Part shown: positions 24,073 through 35,970 of the stretch, one piece after another
Layout: each line of letters starts with the position of its first letter
Position numbering within the stretch: position 1 is the first letter of the stretch
Source of the DNA: Gnetum montanum
Lineage: Eukaryota; Streptophyta; Gnetopsida; Gnetales; Gnetaceae
Reading direction: 5' to 3'
Length of the DNA stretch: 64,000 bases
Assembly (NCBI GenBank): GCA_015680685.1
Contig: MNCI01034627.1
Location: 1,109,332 to 1,173,331, forward strand
Made by a program: the position numbers and the translations under genes
Notes under the pieces: generated by a model
What the model saw: only the letters and a program-made list of their open reading frames with translations
Database searches by the model: none
What the model was told of the DNA's origin: nothing

Positions 24073-25956
24073 TGTGGCAACTGAAAACATTGATGACTGA
24101 AAACACGAAGAGGTTGTCGGTCAGACAGTCTTAACCCTGAATCTGGGCAAGGGCCGTGCTAGATAAAATGGAAACGGGGTGCCTTGAATGGTTTAGTAGA
24201 TCAGAAAAGGAATTAATTGGTGTCACTTAACCTTTTGCAAATGTGTGATTTGAAAATAATTTTTATAACATAAAATATTGATTATTATATGCGAGGAAAT
24301 GAAAATGATCTAAAATGCAATGATATGCAAGAAAATGAAGTAAACTGGAGTTAAGAAATGCACTGCTTCAAGATTACGACTTTACTTTGTTAAGGTGGAT
24401 ACAATCGGTTTCACGACGTTGGGAAGCGCAGAGATCCCAAAAGTAACCATGATGTTCAAAAGCAAGCCAACTGTATGCTTGAATGCAGTTTCAAGAGCTA
24501 ACAATTCATAATGCTTCAAAAGCAATAGAAAAGAGCTAACAGAATGCCAAACGGGAATGCTAATTGTTTGATTTTGTTAGCTCAAGAATGTTTACAATGC
24601 TCAAGATTGTCAATTTGATTCTTGCCAAGCCAAATTTTTTCCAAACTTGCCCACTATTTTTGCCAACTTGCAAATTTTTGCCAACCAATTTTTCCCTTTG
24701 AATTGCCAATTTAACAACCCTTTAAGTGTTGCTCATTGGGGTCTTTATAGGGCTAGGTGCACATGAGAAATGCAGTTCGGACACCACGTGCCCTAGATCG
24801 ACAAGGTATTGACATGTCCCTGCTTCATGGACATGCAAAGCTGATTGATTGACGAGCCTGCCACGCTACAATCACACTGTCAAAACTGAAGGTCTTAGGT
24901 CAGGTGTGCCAACGATGCGAATAAGGAGTGAAGCGCACTAATGTAGCATAGCCGCCTACTACGCTGTGATATGCTATGGAGGGTAGCATCTTAGTGTACT
25001 ATGGCTACTTGCTATGCTATGCTACGTCCCACAGCCTGCTACGCTGTGTTACATTGTGGAGCGTAGCATGTTAGTGTAGCACAGCTACTTGCTACGCTAT
25101 GCTACACTATGTAGCATAGCATAGTGTAGCCACCAGTTTGAAGAAGAAATTTTTGTTGGAGTTAATTGTAAGTACTAGAAGCCTTTAAAGTGTGTCGCCT
25201 GTTTATGCATGTTTGCTACACTATGTTATGCTATGTAGTGTAGTATAGCATAGCAACTAGCCTTAACTATGATTTACATTGAAAACATTTGTCTGAAGAT
25301 TATGTTAACAATTTGCAACATTTTCTCTTTGCAATGTGAAGCTTGCGAACTTGCTGATCATGCATTCTGAGACACTTTTCACCATTCTTGCATCATTGCT
25401 ACGCTGTGCTATGCTGTGCTACGTTGTGTCGTGTAGCTTGCTTTTTTGCTTAATATGCTACTTTTCTAGTGAAAGGAATTTTGCTGAAAGACTTGAAGTT
25501 GAGCGAAGCAACTGGTTTTAAAAGGCTAGGGGTGCTTGCTAAGTGCAATTGAAATCACTAAGCAAGTTGGGCCTTTCTATCTTGCTTTTGCTACATTGTG
25601 CTATGCTGCATAGTGTAGCATAGCATAGCATTTTGTCCTACTATCTTCTGAGGCTTGCTATGCTACATAGCATAACATAGAAAACTTCTTGACTAGAAAA
25701 CTTGCTGAACTGTTTTACGCAGCTTGAGCACCGTTGACAACCCCATGCATCGCTTCTGAGTAGACTGTCAACTGGATAAACTACCTAAGTGGGTAGGCTG
25801 AAGAGTCTGTTAGGCCTATCAACACTGGAAGTAGAAAATTTTCCGAACTAAATAGTCTAAACTCAAAGCATTCATTTCTTGCCAAAGTGACATGATGCTG
25901 CCTGAATTCCAAGGATTTGGTGAAGCAAGAATGCCTTGAAAATTTAGGGTGTTTCA
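24073..25956 (-). mobile_element. 3' LTR of element A
   Basis: About 1.88 kb, the partner of 59739-61640. On minus it starts TGAAACACCCTAAATTTTC and ends next to CAGTTGCCACA. TATAAAG (minus) is at 24743-24749. The U3 (24930-25700) contains several palindromes made of GCTATGCTAC/GTAGCATAGC. A polypurine tract lies directly outside the right end. Confidence 0.9.
24930..25700 (-). repeat. palindrome-rich U3 of element A
   Basis: Repeated GCTACGCTATGCTAC-type words form perfect inverted repeats. Examples are GCTATGCTAC (25096-25105) with GTAGCATAGC (25111-25120), loop of 5, and TGCTATGCT with AGCATAGCA around 25608-25634. Further copies lie near 25205-25255, 25395-25435 and 25660-25685. The region is upstream of the LTR TATA box on the minus strand, so it is promoter-proximal. 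Confidence 0.8.
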
Positions 25957-25985
25957 TTGGCTCCTCTTTATCAGCGTCTGTAGGA
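25957..25985 (-). promoter_or_regulatory. polypurine tract of element A
   Basis: On minus, GATAAAGAGGAGCCAA directly precedes TGAAACACC of the 3' LTR, matching the tracts of B and D. Confidence 0.75.
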
Positions 25986-27344
25986 TAGACCTAAGAGATG
26001 TTGACAAAGAATACAAAACACCACAGAAGACAGAAAGCTAACATTGTTCTTCGGTGATTGCCAAGATGTTGCTTAGCTGTGCTTGAGAGTGTTGCATTGG
26101 TTACACTGGGAAGAGGGAAGGGGTACGCGAAGAAGGAAGGAGGTTTGGGAAAATGGTAAAAATGAAACTTAGCATAATCCCTTGTCAGAGTGCTTGTGAG
26201 GGATTGTTTTAGATGGTCGTCTTTACTTTTACTAACCTTTGACGCCTTGTCAAAATTCTTAGAGAGGGTTATTACGAAATAGCTTATGTGCCATTTGTTT
26301 TAGGCATGTTTTTTTTTGCGCGTGAGCTTTTGCTCTCTTACGCTTTTACTGTTTGCTATTTTTCCATTTACATTTGCAAATGACCTTACTGTAGGATAGG
26401 TGTTTCTTTCCCAGGATGAGTTGTGTTACATCGACATAGGGCTTTAACCTACCTATAGATGCTTCCCATGTGGTGAGCTATGTTACGTGCGTCATGGACT
26501 TTGTGGTTGAGCATATGGGAGGGCTTGACAGGTATCAAGAAAAGTTTGTAAAAGATGTGAGCACGTGGATTGTGAGTGTGAGGAATGAGGAGAAAGGAAT
26601 AAATGGGAAGGACATGATGTGCACTCCCAAGTAGCCAAGCTAATCAAGATGAATACTTTGGAATGATGTAGTGTCCTGCTTTTGTGGCGAAGTGCATCTT
26701 CGACCAGCATCCCTTTTGTATGCATCCTACAAACACAACAGAAAGAAAACCAAGAGAAACAACCATGATGCAAAATGAAGGAAAATATCCTACTTACTGT
26801 GGATGTTGTTAAAGCTCTGAACATCTTTGTTGATGTGCGATGTCCAAACTAGGAAGGCCAGCAGTTTCCTTGGTAGCATTAGCGTGGAGAGGTTGGCATC
26901 GAAGATGCCAGGAGTTGCTGTGAATGCAGATGAGTAGGAATCCCCACCGAAGGCAATAATTCTCAGTTTAGCTATGAGATGGGCTACCCAACAGCTAAAT
27001 GTCATTTAGGTTCAAGTGTTGGTAGGGGCCAGAGAATAGCAATATTGTGGCTGGGCCACAATATTGCTGGAACTCCAGCAATAGGTGCTAACCAGGGAAG
27101 CTACTGCCAGGACGATGAGTCATGGTGGCAGTAGGTCCAAAAGGTCAATAGGATGTCATATGATATCTTCGGAGGATCAGCAAGATGCCAGGAGTAGCGG
27201 TGTTCAATATGTTCTAGAGGGTATGATCTTGGGATTGTGAACTACATTCTAGAATTGCAACATCCCACTCCATGTTGGCATGGCACACACTTGCTTGCTT
27301 GATGGGTTGTGATGCATGTAGGAGACATGCCGCGAACCCAGTTT
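25986..27344 (-). other. 3' untranslated region of element A
   Basis: Sequence between the post-integrase array and the polypurine tract. It includes the block shared with B, D and F (minus, TTGTGTTTGTAG then GATGCATACAAAAGGGATG, near 26705-26740) and a 110-codon minus frame (26492-26824) that starts before this block. A cluster of strong hairpins lies at 27038-27134. Coding is not supported. Confidence 0.55.
27038..27134. repeat. hairpin cluster in the 3' UTR of element A
   Basis: A perfect inverted repeat with 14-base arms AGCAATATTGTGGC (27038-27051) and GCCACAATATTGCT (27055-27068) and a 3-base loop is followed by CTGGA/TCCAG. A second perfect 9-base pair follows: CTACTGCCA (27101-27109) with TGGCAGTAG (27126-27134). 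Confidence 0.8.
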
Positions 27345-27700
27345 AAGGTCCTGGTAGACCATGATGTGCTGGTTTAAGGTCCTAGTAGACCGATGTGCTA
27401 GTTTAAGGTCCCAACAGACCATTGTGCTGGTTCAAAGTCCTAGTAGACCGCTGTGCAGGTTTAAGGTCCCAGCAGACCGTATGTGCTAGTTTATCATCGT
27501 AGCAGATAGTGGATGAGCTAGTTTAAGATACTAGTAGACAGTCTATGCTAGTTTATAGTCATAGGGAACTTTCTGTGCTATTTTATAGTCATAGCAGATT
27601 TTTTGTGCCAGTTTTACGTCATAGCAGACGTGCTATGCCAGTTTTACGTCGTAGTGGACGTGCTATGCCAATGTTATGTCGTAGTGGATGTGCTTTCCAT
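27345..27700 (-). repeat. TTAAACTAG array, post-integrase position, element A
   Basis: About ten units of 30-34 bases, on plus reading GTGCTAGTTTAAGGTCCTAG and TAGACC. Each unit has a short stem around a 6-base loop: GGTC CTAGTA GACC, GGTC CCAACA GACC, GTC ATAGCA GAC. In the element's sense direction the core is TTAAACTAGCAC. Confidence 0.9.
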
Positions 27701-27715
27701 GTTCATGCTTTAGAT

Positions 27716-30451
27716 TTAGTATGGCGTGAGATACAAGTGATTCACTAGATTTGCAAACTCGTTGCTATCCATATCTGCCAGCTTGAAGGCCTCGTTTCCA
27801 AAGGCTTTTGTGACCATGTATGGACCTTCCTAGTTTTCTGAGAATTTGTTCATATGCTCACGAATAGCCTTGAGAATGAGGTCTCCCTTATTTATTGGCC
27901 GTTGATGTGGATTTGCATGATATTTTTTCCATTGCTTGTTTTGATAATGCTCTATGGGACCTAGTGTTTGTGTGTGCTCCTCCTCTATTGAGTCAAGGTC
28001 GATGACCCTTGACTCGTTGTTCTAGGCTTTGCTCACGACATCTGATAGGATCATCTGGAGTGATGACACCTGCAACTCAAGAGGTAACACTACTTCAGAT
28101 CCATAAATAAGACTGTAAGGAGTGTTACCGATTGCAGTCTTGCATGTTGTCCTATAAGCCCACAACACATAGAGGATTTGCTCATGCCATCACCTCTTGC
28201 TATTGTTAAGCATTCTCTTCAGCAAGTTGATGATCGACTTATTTGTAGCCTCTGCTTGTACATTCGTCTATAGGTAATATGGTGAGGAGAATGATTTCCT
28301 GATGCCGAGATTGTTGCAGAAGGTTTAGGTTTCCGTACTAGTAAACTGTGGCCCATTGTTGGTCACAATAGTCATGGGAAGCCCAAACCTTATTACGATG
28401 TTGTCCAAGATGCGGTGGCGAATCTGTTGAGATGTAGTCTTCCTCAGGGGGATAGCCTCCACACACTTAGTAAAATACTCAATGGAGGTAATGATGAAGC
28501 TATGCCCTATGGAGGACTTAGGCATGATAGGTCCTATGAGGTCTAGTTCCCATCACTAGAAAGGCCACGTAATCTACGTTAGATGCAGCTCTGTAGGTGA
28601 ATCATGTATGATATTTTTGTATCGTTGGCACGTATCACACGTCTTGACTTTGGCCAGGCAGTCACACTCCATGTGAGGGCAATAGTACCCTAGACATTTG
28701 ATTTTTGCAGCCATAGCCTTAGGTGCTATATGTCCACCACATAGTCCCTCATGTACTTCATTGATCACCTTCCACGCTTGCTCCTCATTTATGCATGCTA
28801 GTAATATCCCTTCATAGGAGCGTTTGCACAAGGCATTTCCTTCCATGAGCACATATTGCCGAGCATGCTTACGAATTACATCTCTCTAGGTAGATGTCAA
28901 TCCGAATAGGGGCTCGCCATGTTGTAGGTAGGCTTTAATTTTGGCATACCACTCCTGGGTATTTGTAGCACTAACAGAGGCTACATGTCCCACCTGAGTG
29001 ATAGGCTCAGTACACTCGGTAATCGAGGTTGGAAAATTTGCGAACAAGTGTGATGGAATATTTAATGCTAAGGTGGTGAGGGTGTCTGCTATAGTGTTTT
29101 TGTTATGTGGCATGTGTTGCACGTCTATAGTTGCAAAATATTTGAGTAGGCTTTTTGCTAACTCGCAATAGGGCTATAGGTGTGTAGCCTTGTAGCCATA
29201 GACCTTGGTGATTTGATTCACAACTAGTTGTGAATCTCTGCGAATCACTAGGTGTTGTATGCTTAATGCTTAGGTAGTTAAAAGGCCCCTAAGCAACCCC
29301 TCATACTTTGCCACGTTGTTGGTACAAGGGAACGTAAAATGATAAGAAAATGGTTGTATGTCCCTAGAGGGGAAGGTAATAATGGTAGCTACACTACCCC
29401 CTTGCATGGTTAAGGCACCATCGAAATGCAAAGTAGCTTCAAGATGCGATGGGACAACGTTGATAGTGCTAACATGCTCATCTAGGAATTCGGGATCTAT
29501 GATCACCTGATTGTCAATGGGTGAGGTCATAAGTTACGTTGCTATGGCTTGACCTTTTGTCAATGATTAGCTCACATAATGCAAATCAAATTCTACTGTT
29601 ATCGCTTTGCACTGGGCTATCTTATTGCTTTCGTATAGTTTATTTATGATAGCCTAAAGTATGTTGTTTTTACAAATAATGTTAATTTTGCTACGAAACA
29701 TGTAGTGTCTCCACTTCTTCAATGCAAACACTAAAGCCAAGCAGTTTCTCTCCACCTCATTGGATTTTTCTTCATTTGCTATCAGTGCATGACTTAAGTA
29801 GTACACTAGTATCTTAGAACTGTCATTCCATTTCTAACATAACAGTGCTATGATAGACGTGTCTGAGATGGAAAAGTAGATGAAGAAAGATTTGTCCCTA
29901 TGTGGTGGGTAAACAATCCAGAGGTGCAAGAGGTCTTTCTTCAAATCATCAAAGGCTTGTTGGCAAGTTAACCCCTTTCTTCAGTAGATGTTGCATGGGG
30001 TGTAACTTGTTAGTCAATTTGGCTATAAGACTTTTGATGAAATGTACTCTACCTTGTAGCCTGCACAATTCCTTAAGGTTTGTAGGTGTTGCCAGGTTAA
30101 CGATGGCCTTGACTTTGTTAGGGTCCACTTGTATTCCAACCTCTGATACTACAAACCCTAACATGCATCCGGTTCTCACCTTGAAGACACACTTTTTAGG
30201 ATTGAGGCATAAATTGTGCATTTGACAACATTTGAGCACTACACCTAGATCGTTGGGATGATCAGCGGATTTTTTAGATTTCACCGCTATATCATCCATG
30301 TAGTCATTTAGCGTTTCTAAGATGTAATCACTAAAGATGTAAGTCATGGCTCACTAGTAGGTTTCCCCATTGTTCTTGAGCCCAAAAAGCATCATAGTGT
30401 AACAAAAGGTACCCCATGGGGTCATGAAAGTTGTTGTTAACTGATGCTCTA
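27716..30451 (-). pseudogene. pol: pol of element A, 3' part: RT end, two RNases H, integrase
   Basis: Read leftwards from the B insertion. The RT end has catalytic YMDDIAVKSK (about 30300) and LNPKKCVFKV. The retroviral-type RNase H (about 29880-29570) has YYLSHALIANEEKSNEVE. A second RNase H (29530-29200) has LHFDGALTMQGGSVATII, NNVAKYEGLLRGL and RRDSQLVVNQI, with the expected Asp, Glu and Asp. The zinc region has HEGLCGGHIAPKAM and CDTCQRYK. Integrase (28590 on) has ELDLIGPI, then TNNGPQF, where the second catalytic Asp is Asn, and QAEATNKSI. The C-terminus ends GPYMVTKAFGNEAFKLADMD ... NHLYLTPY. About ten stops. The second RNase H places the element in the Tat lineage. Confidence 0.9.
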
Positions 30452-30456
30452 GGTTA
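30452..30456. repeat. target-site duplication of element B, left copy
   Basis: GGTTA directly before TGAAACACC of B, repeated at 48950-48954 directly after the end of B. Confidence 0.9.
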
Positions 30457-31658
30457 TGAAACACCACAAAATTCTGAGCTAAGCACTTCTTCGACAAGAA
30501 TCAAGCTAAGTCATGATGCTCCCCAGCATGACTAAAGCTTGAGAACCTCACAGACAGCTTCAAACGGAGTTGAACCAAGCAAGAAATGGTTCCCTGGGAT
30601 CCACAGTAGACTACGCCAACATATGGCGTCGAACCTTACCAGATTTTAAGCTCAAAATACTTGGTTTTCACTATACAGCGTACATGCCCAGCGTATACGC
30701 ACAGCGTGTACGCCCAACATGCACGCCCAGCGTGTATGCGTGCACCATCTAGCGTGCAACACAACATACATCAGTGGAAGACATCAGCAGAACCATGTCA
30801 GATCAAGTCTAAGAATATCTACAAGCAGCATTCTCGTGACATTCGAGCCCAAATGCTTCCTGTTGTAACAATAGTTTGTAAAAATGAATTCCTTTATTTT
30901 AGTCAAGTCTGTACGCTGAGTTCACATGCCAACGTGTATACGCCGGTATGCAGCAGCACGTGTTGGCATGTAGCACATTGCACACTTGTAAAATTTCATT
31001 CGGTTGCACCCGGTCGATGCTCCACATGTCATCCAATCTGAAATTCCAACATCCCACAGCCAATCACCCCATCTTAGATATGAGTTTAGTGCCCAAACTT
31101 GTACAAAAACCAAGATTTTTGACCAGATCACGGTTCAAAAACTAGAGGAAATCTTGGCAAAAATCTGGGCAATCCACACTGAGAACACGTGCGACACCCA
31201 TCCTGTACGGTGGACTTGGACCCTGCATGCTGAGCATACAGCCTCCATGCTATGCCTACAGTTTGAACTAGCATGCAATCACACACCTGCATTCACCAAG
31301 GCTCTTCGTCAGCCTTGTGTCAGATTCACAACTGCGTCTAGACCAGTGCATTGTAATTTTTATTATGCAATAATATTGCTACATTTCCCACCTACAGTTT
31401 CCATTCGCATTTTTTTATCTCTTGTTTACATTTTTGCACATCGATTTACATTTTTCATACCATTTACGTATAACCTGACATATCGCTCATTGGCGTATGT
31501 TCGGGGAAATCCTTGTCTGATCCGCATGCGGACCACCCAAGGTACTCTACCTTTGTTAGTTCCGGCTTGTCCTCAAGCGAAGGTAGGGTCTTCTATGTCT
31601 GTCTGTAAATATCTCGGCGTACATTTCATTCCAGCCACCGACGATTTTAGACAGTACC
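30457..31658 (+). mobile_element. 5' LTR of element B
   Basis: Starts TGAAACACCACAAAATTCTG and ends GACAGTACC (final CA changed to CC). The 3' copy ends GGTACA. About 1.20 kb against 1.24 kb for the 3' LTR; one difference is an 18-base block, GAGGGGCGAATTGG with flanks, missing after AGCCCAAAT (30850). The TATA box seen in the 3' LTR (TATAAAA, 48392) is TACAAAA here (31102-31108). CAGCGTGTACGCC-type repeats lie at 30675-30745. Confidence 0.95.
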
Positions 31659-31663
31659 GAAAA

Positions 31664-31680
31664 TGGCGCTAGAATGAGGG
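31664..31680 (+). promoter_or_regulatory. primer-binding site of element B
   Basis: TGGCGCTAGAATGAGGG, five bases after the LTR. It is nearly the same as the sites of A, C and E, so all use one primer tRNA, which I cannot name. Confidence 0.75.
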
Positions 31681-31799
31681 CCTAAAATTTTCTAAATCTA
31701 ACTTGATCTCATACGCTTGCTCCTTGTACTACCAATCTACTACTGGGCGTCTTCAGACTCAGCAATTTCGAACCTTCAAAATTAGTACCCTGTTCTGCA

Positions 31800-32345
31800 A
31801 CATTCTTAGCGTCTGCACACTGCAAACATTCTTAGTGTCTACACACTGCAAACATCTTACTTGCACTGTAGACCCTGTCTACACGTTGCAATCATCTTAC
31901 CTGCATGCTGTAGACTTTGTCTACACGTTTCCCTGAAAACCTGCAAGCTGTAGACTCTGTCTACACACCGCCTTGAAAACTTGCATGCTATAGAATCTGT
32001 CTACATGCTACCCTGAAAACCTGCATACTGTAGACTCTTTCTACACACCACCCTAAAAACCTACACACTGTAAACTCTGTCTACACGCCGCCCTAAAAAC
32101 TTGCACATTGTAGACTCTATCTACACGCTACCCAGAAAACCTGCACATTGTAGACTCTGTCTACACGCTGCCCAGTGCTTGCATGCTCATCATTATACTT
32201 GTACATTGACAGTTGTAGCCTACACGCTGTGACCTCAGTTTACGTGCTATGACCAGTTTCTGTACACTAGTCGTTGAAGTCTGTATGCTGGGACCTAGTC
32301 CACACGCTGTGCCAATAGGTTACACACTACTAACTTAGGTGTACG
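31800..32345 (+). repeat. 40-base hairpin repeats in the leader of element B
   Basis: At least eight units spaced about 40 bases apart (31867, 31909, 31950, 31989, 32028, 32068, 32108, 32148), each with TGTAGAC-TCT-GTCTACA or a close variant, then ACGC.GCCCTGAAAACCTGCA. The 7-base arms are perfectly complementary in several units. Related but degenerate words (ACGCTGTGACCT, GTACGCTG) continue to 32345. It lies between primer-binding site and gag. Confidence 0.9.
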
Positions 32346-32369
32346 CTGATAAGCACACCCATTTCACAC

Positions 32370-35300
32370 TTGGCCAAGTCCTTACCCATATGCCCTGACA
32401 TTGCATCCCTTTCGCTGAGTTACATTTACAACCTTTTCACCGTGAATATCGCCAACACCAATGTCTCAACCAAGTCCATTCCAGATACCATGGGCCCCAC
32501 AATGATGCTAATGCCCATTATGCAATCCATAGGAGCCCACGGTGAGGTTAATCCTCGAGGAGGACCTTGTCATTCTCTTAGGCTATAAGGGAAAAATTCA
32601 TCATTTAACGTAATCACACAGGAACAATATAATTTTATATGCGTAAAAATCCAAGCCATCCTAGCAGTGGATCAAACTGAAATGGAGGCCAAGAGACAAT
32701 ATGAATTGTTCCATAGGGGAGGACATGAGTTCATCCCTTCCCTGTGTGACATCATCCCACTTTCCAAGCACTATTCTGAACCTATCTCATAGCTCCTCCT
32801 AGCTAGGAATCAGTCCTTAGACCAGTCTATGGTAAATCCTCAATTGGAAGAGGAGGACGACTTTGCAGCACAATCCGAACACGAAGATTCATACCATACC
32901 CTCAGCCCGCAAACTTACATGAACCCATTGTTTCACCCATTCACGAGGGAAACTATGTCTCTCCAGTCATTTAAAATCACCCAAGCACATGTGCCTCAAC
33001 AAGAGGCATCCACCCTTATTCCCACTCGCCCTGTGACCGATACCCAACTCAATACACCCCTCGCCACTATTCCTCCCATTTCCACACTATCCCACGTCTT
33101 GCAAATACAACCATAACAACAACCCCCGCAAACCAATGTAGGAGCAACCTTCCCACCTCGAGTGATCAGGATGCCATATGTGATACCTACTTCTACATCT
33201 GCCCACTATATACCACAGATTCAAACCCAAAGAACACCCTTCATCACTTCCATTCAACAAGTCCAGGGTGTTCCCTCGCAAATCATGATTGGACAGTGGG
33301 CTGGGACTGGTACACAAGCACATCAACCCCGTAACTACAACATACCACCTCCTACACTTCCTCCCATGAATATCCCTCAAGTACACCAAAAAAAACAACA
33401 ACAACCCTTTCCTTACAGTATGTCACCCTTAGCAGCACCTACCATGAATGTTCCACAATCCCAACCTCCAACCACCTAACTTTCCTCTTTCCCACCCACC
33501 ATACAACAATCTAACGTGTATACTACAGAACATAATCAATCCGCCATCTCACCTAGTGCCCAAGACTAGGCTAACGCCAAAAAACTGATGCAATAGCTAA
33601 CTGACGAGGTCAAGCGCCTCAAAACAGCTACTGAAGAAGAGCTTAAGATAGTGGATTTGTATCAAGATGACCCTATCAGCTTTTCGGTTCCACCTCTAAC
33701 GCTACGTAAGGGTGTTTCCTTACCCATGTTAACCAAATACAATGGGGAGACAGACCTCAACACCCATCTTATAACGTTTAGATTAGAATGCGTGTTACTT
33801 CAGGCGTGGCCACATGCTATTTTGTGGGTGTTCCCCATGTCCCTCACAGGGAGAGCACTTGACTGGTATCGGGCCTTGCCCCGAAACTCCATATCTTCTT
33901 TGGAAGATCTACTACACTAGTTCATTGCCAAGTTCAAGTATAACCTGAAGCCTGAAGCAACACTTAATAGCCTGATACAGGTCAAGAAAGCACTGCTTGA
34001 ACTTGTTCAAAAATTTATTCAACGGTGGAGTGCCACCCTCAATGAGCTACATGAACCGATCCTGGAGACTTATCTCCTCACTATCTTAAAGGGGGCCATG
34101 AATGATTTTGTGAAGTCCAAGCTATACTATCTTAATGCACGCATGCTTAGTCAAGCATTTGTACAAATAAAGAACATAGAAGAGGTAACCCAAAACAACG
34201 ATGACCCTGCTTATTCGGCCTTTAAAAACCAACACAGTAAGAAAGAAAAAGAAAAGGCTAAGGGAACAATAGCAGCAGTAGCAAAAACACAACAAACAAG
34301 TACAAGACAACAAGGTAAACTGCCTACTGCCCCTACTAACTATGCTAGACCTCCCCTCGCTACTGCACCCGAACCATCCACATCACAAAATCCCATAGCA
34401 GGTCGTGCGAGAAACTTCAAGAGGAGAGACCCCTCTCAATACACACCGTTGCCAATGAAACCCTCGCAATTATTTGACCAACTCTTGGAGGCCGAGCTAA
34501 TGAAACATAAACAATTGTCCCCGAAAGCAATCCAAAGACATGATCGATTCTGTCAATTGGTCGAGAACCCAAGTTTGGCAATGCCAGATAAGCCTCTAGT
34601 TCCAAGAAGCTTTAGAATAGACTACTTTTGTGATTATCATCAATGCAAAGGACATGGAACTGACTATTGATTCACCCTGAAACAAGATATTCAACAGATG
34701 ATCAATGGAGGTGAGATCACGTTTGATGAGGCCAACTCGGTCAAACCACAAAACAAGGCCATGGGCATATATAAGGATCCTCTAAATACTAAGGAGGCTC
34801 CATACGTAATTAACACCATTTACTTAGATAACAAACAAGAAACACCTATAATTAACACCATTTACTTAGATAATGAACAACGAATACCTACGAGACCCTT
34901 TGTAGTTCGTATTCCTCCTACTGTACAAGCACCCGCGCCTCAATCATCATGTAACCCGTCCACCTCGCAAAGACCCTATGTCATCCAAATACCCCCCATG
35001 GTGGTAGCCTCTACCATACCATCGAAACCATACGTGGTGCGCATACCTCCTGCCAATACTACTGCAAACACGTAGCCTCCTGCCCAACCCACTCTCCATG
35101 TGATCCGAGTGCCTCCTACGGTTGCAACTACGGAGGTACAAGTCCCAAAAAGGCCTACCCCATATGTTGTCAGGATACCTAGACATCCTCATAACCATCA
35201 ACCCTCTACCCCACAAACACAGAATAGACCGACCCTGTATGTAGTTAGGGTGCCCGGGAAGCCTAACACTCAACCACCTTCAACCGCACAATCGCAACCT

Positions 35301-35970
35301 CATCCTACTCCATACGTCATATGGGTTCCAAAGAAACCAAATATTCAGAAACCAAATGTTTCCCTACACCACATGCGGGAGCACCTGGCAGATAGGCTCA
35401 CACAAGAACGGTTGGAGAAGGAACGTCAACAGCTTACCTTAGGACCCCCCAAGCCTACTCCATTAAGTGTAGTACCCATGGCAGTAGTACCCATGGCATC
35501 ACCTACCAATGAACCGAGCATGAGCTATAAGGGAGAATCATCGAGAATACATGATGCATCTAAATCAACAATCACAGAAGAAAACTTCAAACCAGCTGCA
35601 CATGAAATAAAACTGTTGGGCCCAATGGACCAAGTAACCATTAACAGACATACGCCTAACAGTAAATATTTAGCAATAGCCCTAACATAGGTCACGCAAG
35701 CACTCAAACAAAAAAACACTTCACTAAGCCTATATGACCTGATATTAACTTCTTAAACTCATCGTGAAGCCATAGTGAACATGATGACATCGATCCCAGT
35801 AAGCAAGGACTTATCCTCAAATGAACTTTCCATTCATGCGGTAATGTATTCACCGCACAGATCGACTTCCAAATCACTAGGCTTCCACACTGACAACATC
35901 AAGATTGATGAGAAAACAGGAGAAGTGACAACCGCACCCATGTTCATAACCATACAAGTAAATCAATTCA
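32370..35970 (+). pseudogene. gag: gag of element B, one frame with stops
   Basis: Structural protein. The frame is continuous with protease. The start is uncertain: an ATG at 32370 opens the frame, and the part clearly shared with A begins near 32550. Order: EQYNFICVKIQAILAVDQTE (32620), GKEF-like GHEFIPSLCDIIPLSKHY, a Pro/Gln-rich stretch (33000-33480), the conserved DLYQDDPISFSVPPLTLRKG (33651), LTGRALDWYRALPRN, and KSKLYYLNARMLSQAFVQ. A Lys-rich linker follows, then knuckle CDYHQCKGHGTDY with stop replacing the last Cys (34670). A long repetitive Pro/Val region follows (PYVVRIPP units, 34900-35350), then HHMREHLADRLTQERLEKER. Stops at several Gln or Trp positions break it. Confidence 0.85.

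Noticed and set aside
31004-31672. 222-codon plus-strand ORF, the longest in the window
   Set aside because: It spans the end of the B 5' LTR and runs through the primer-binding site. The homologous part of the 3' LTR is not open, and the peptide has no domain.
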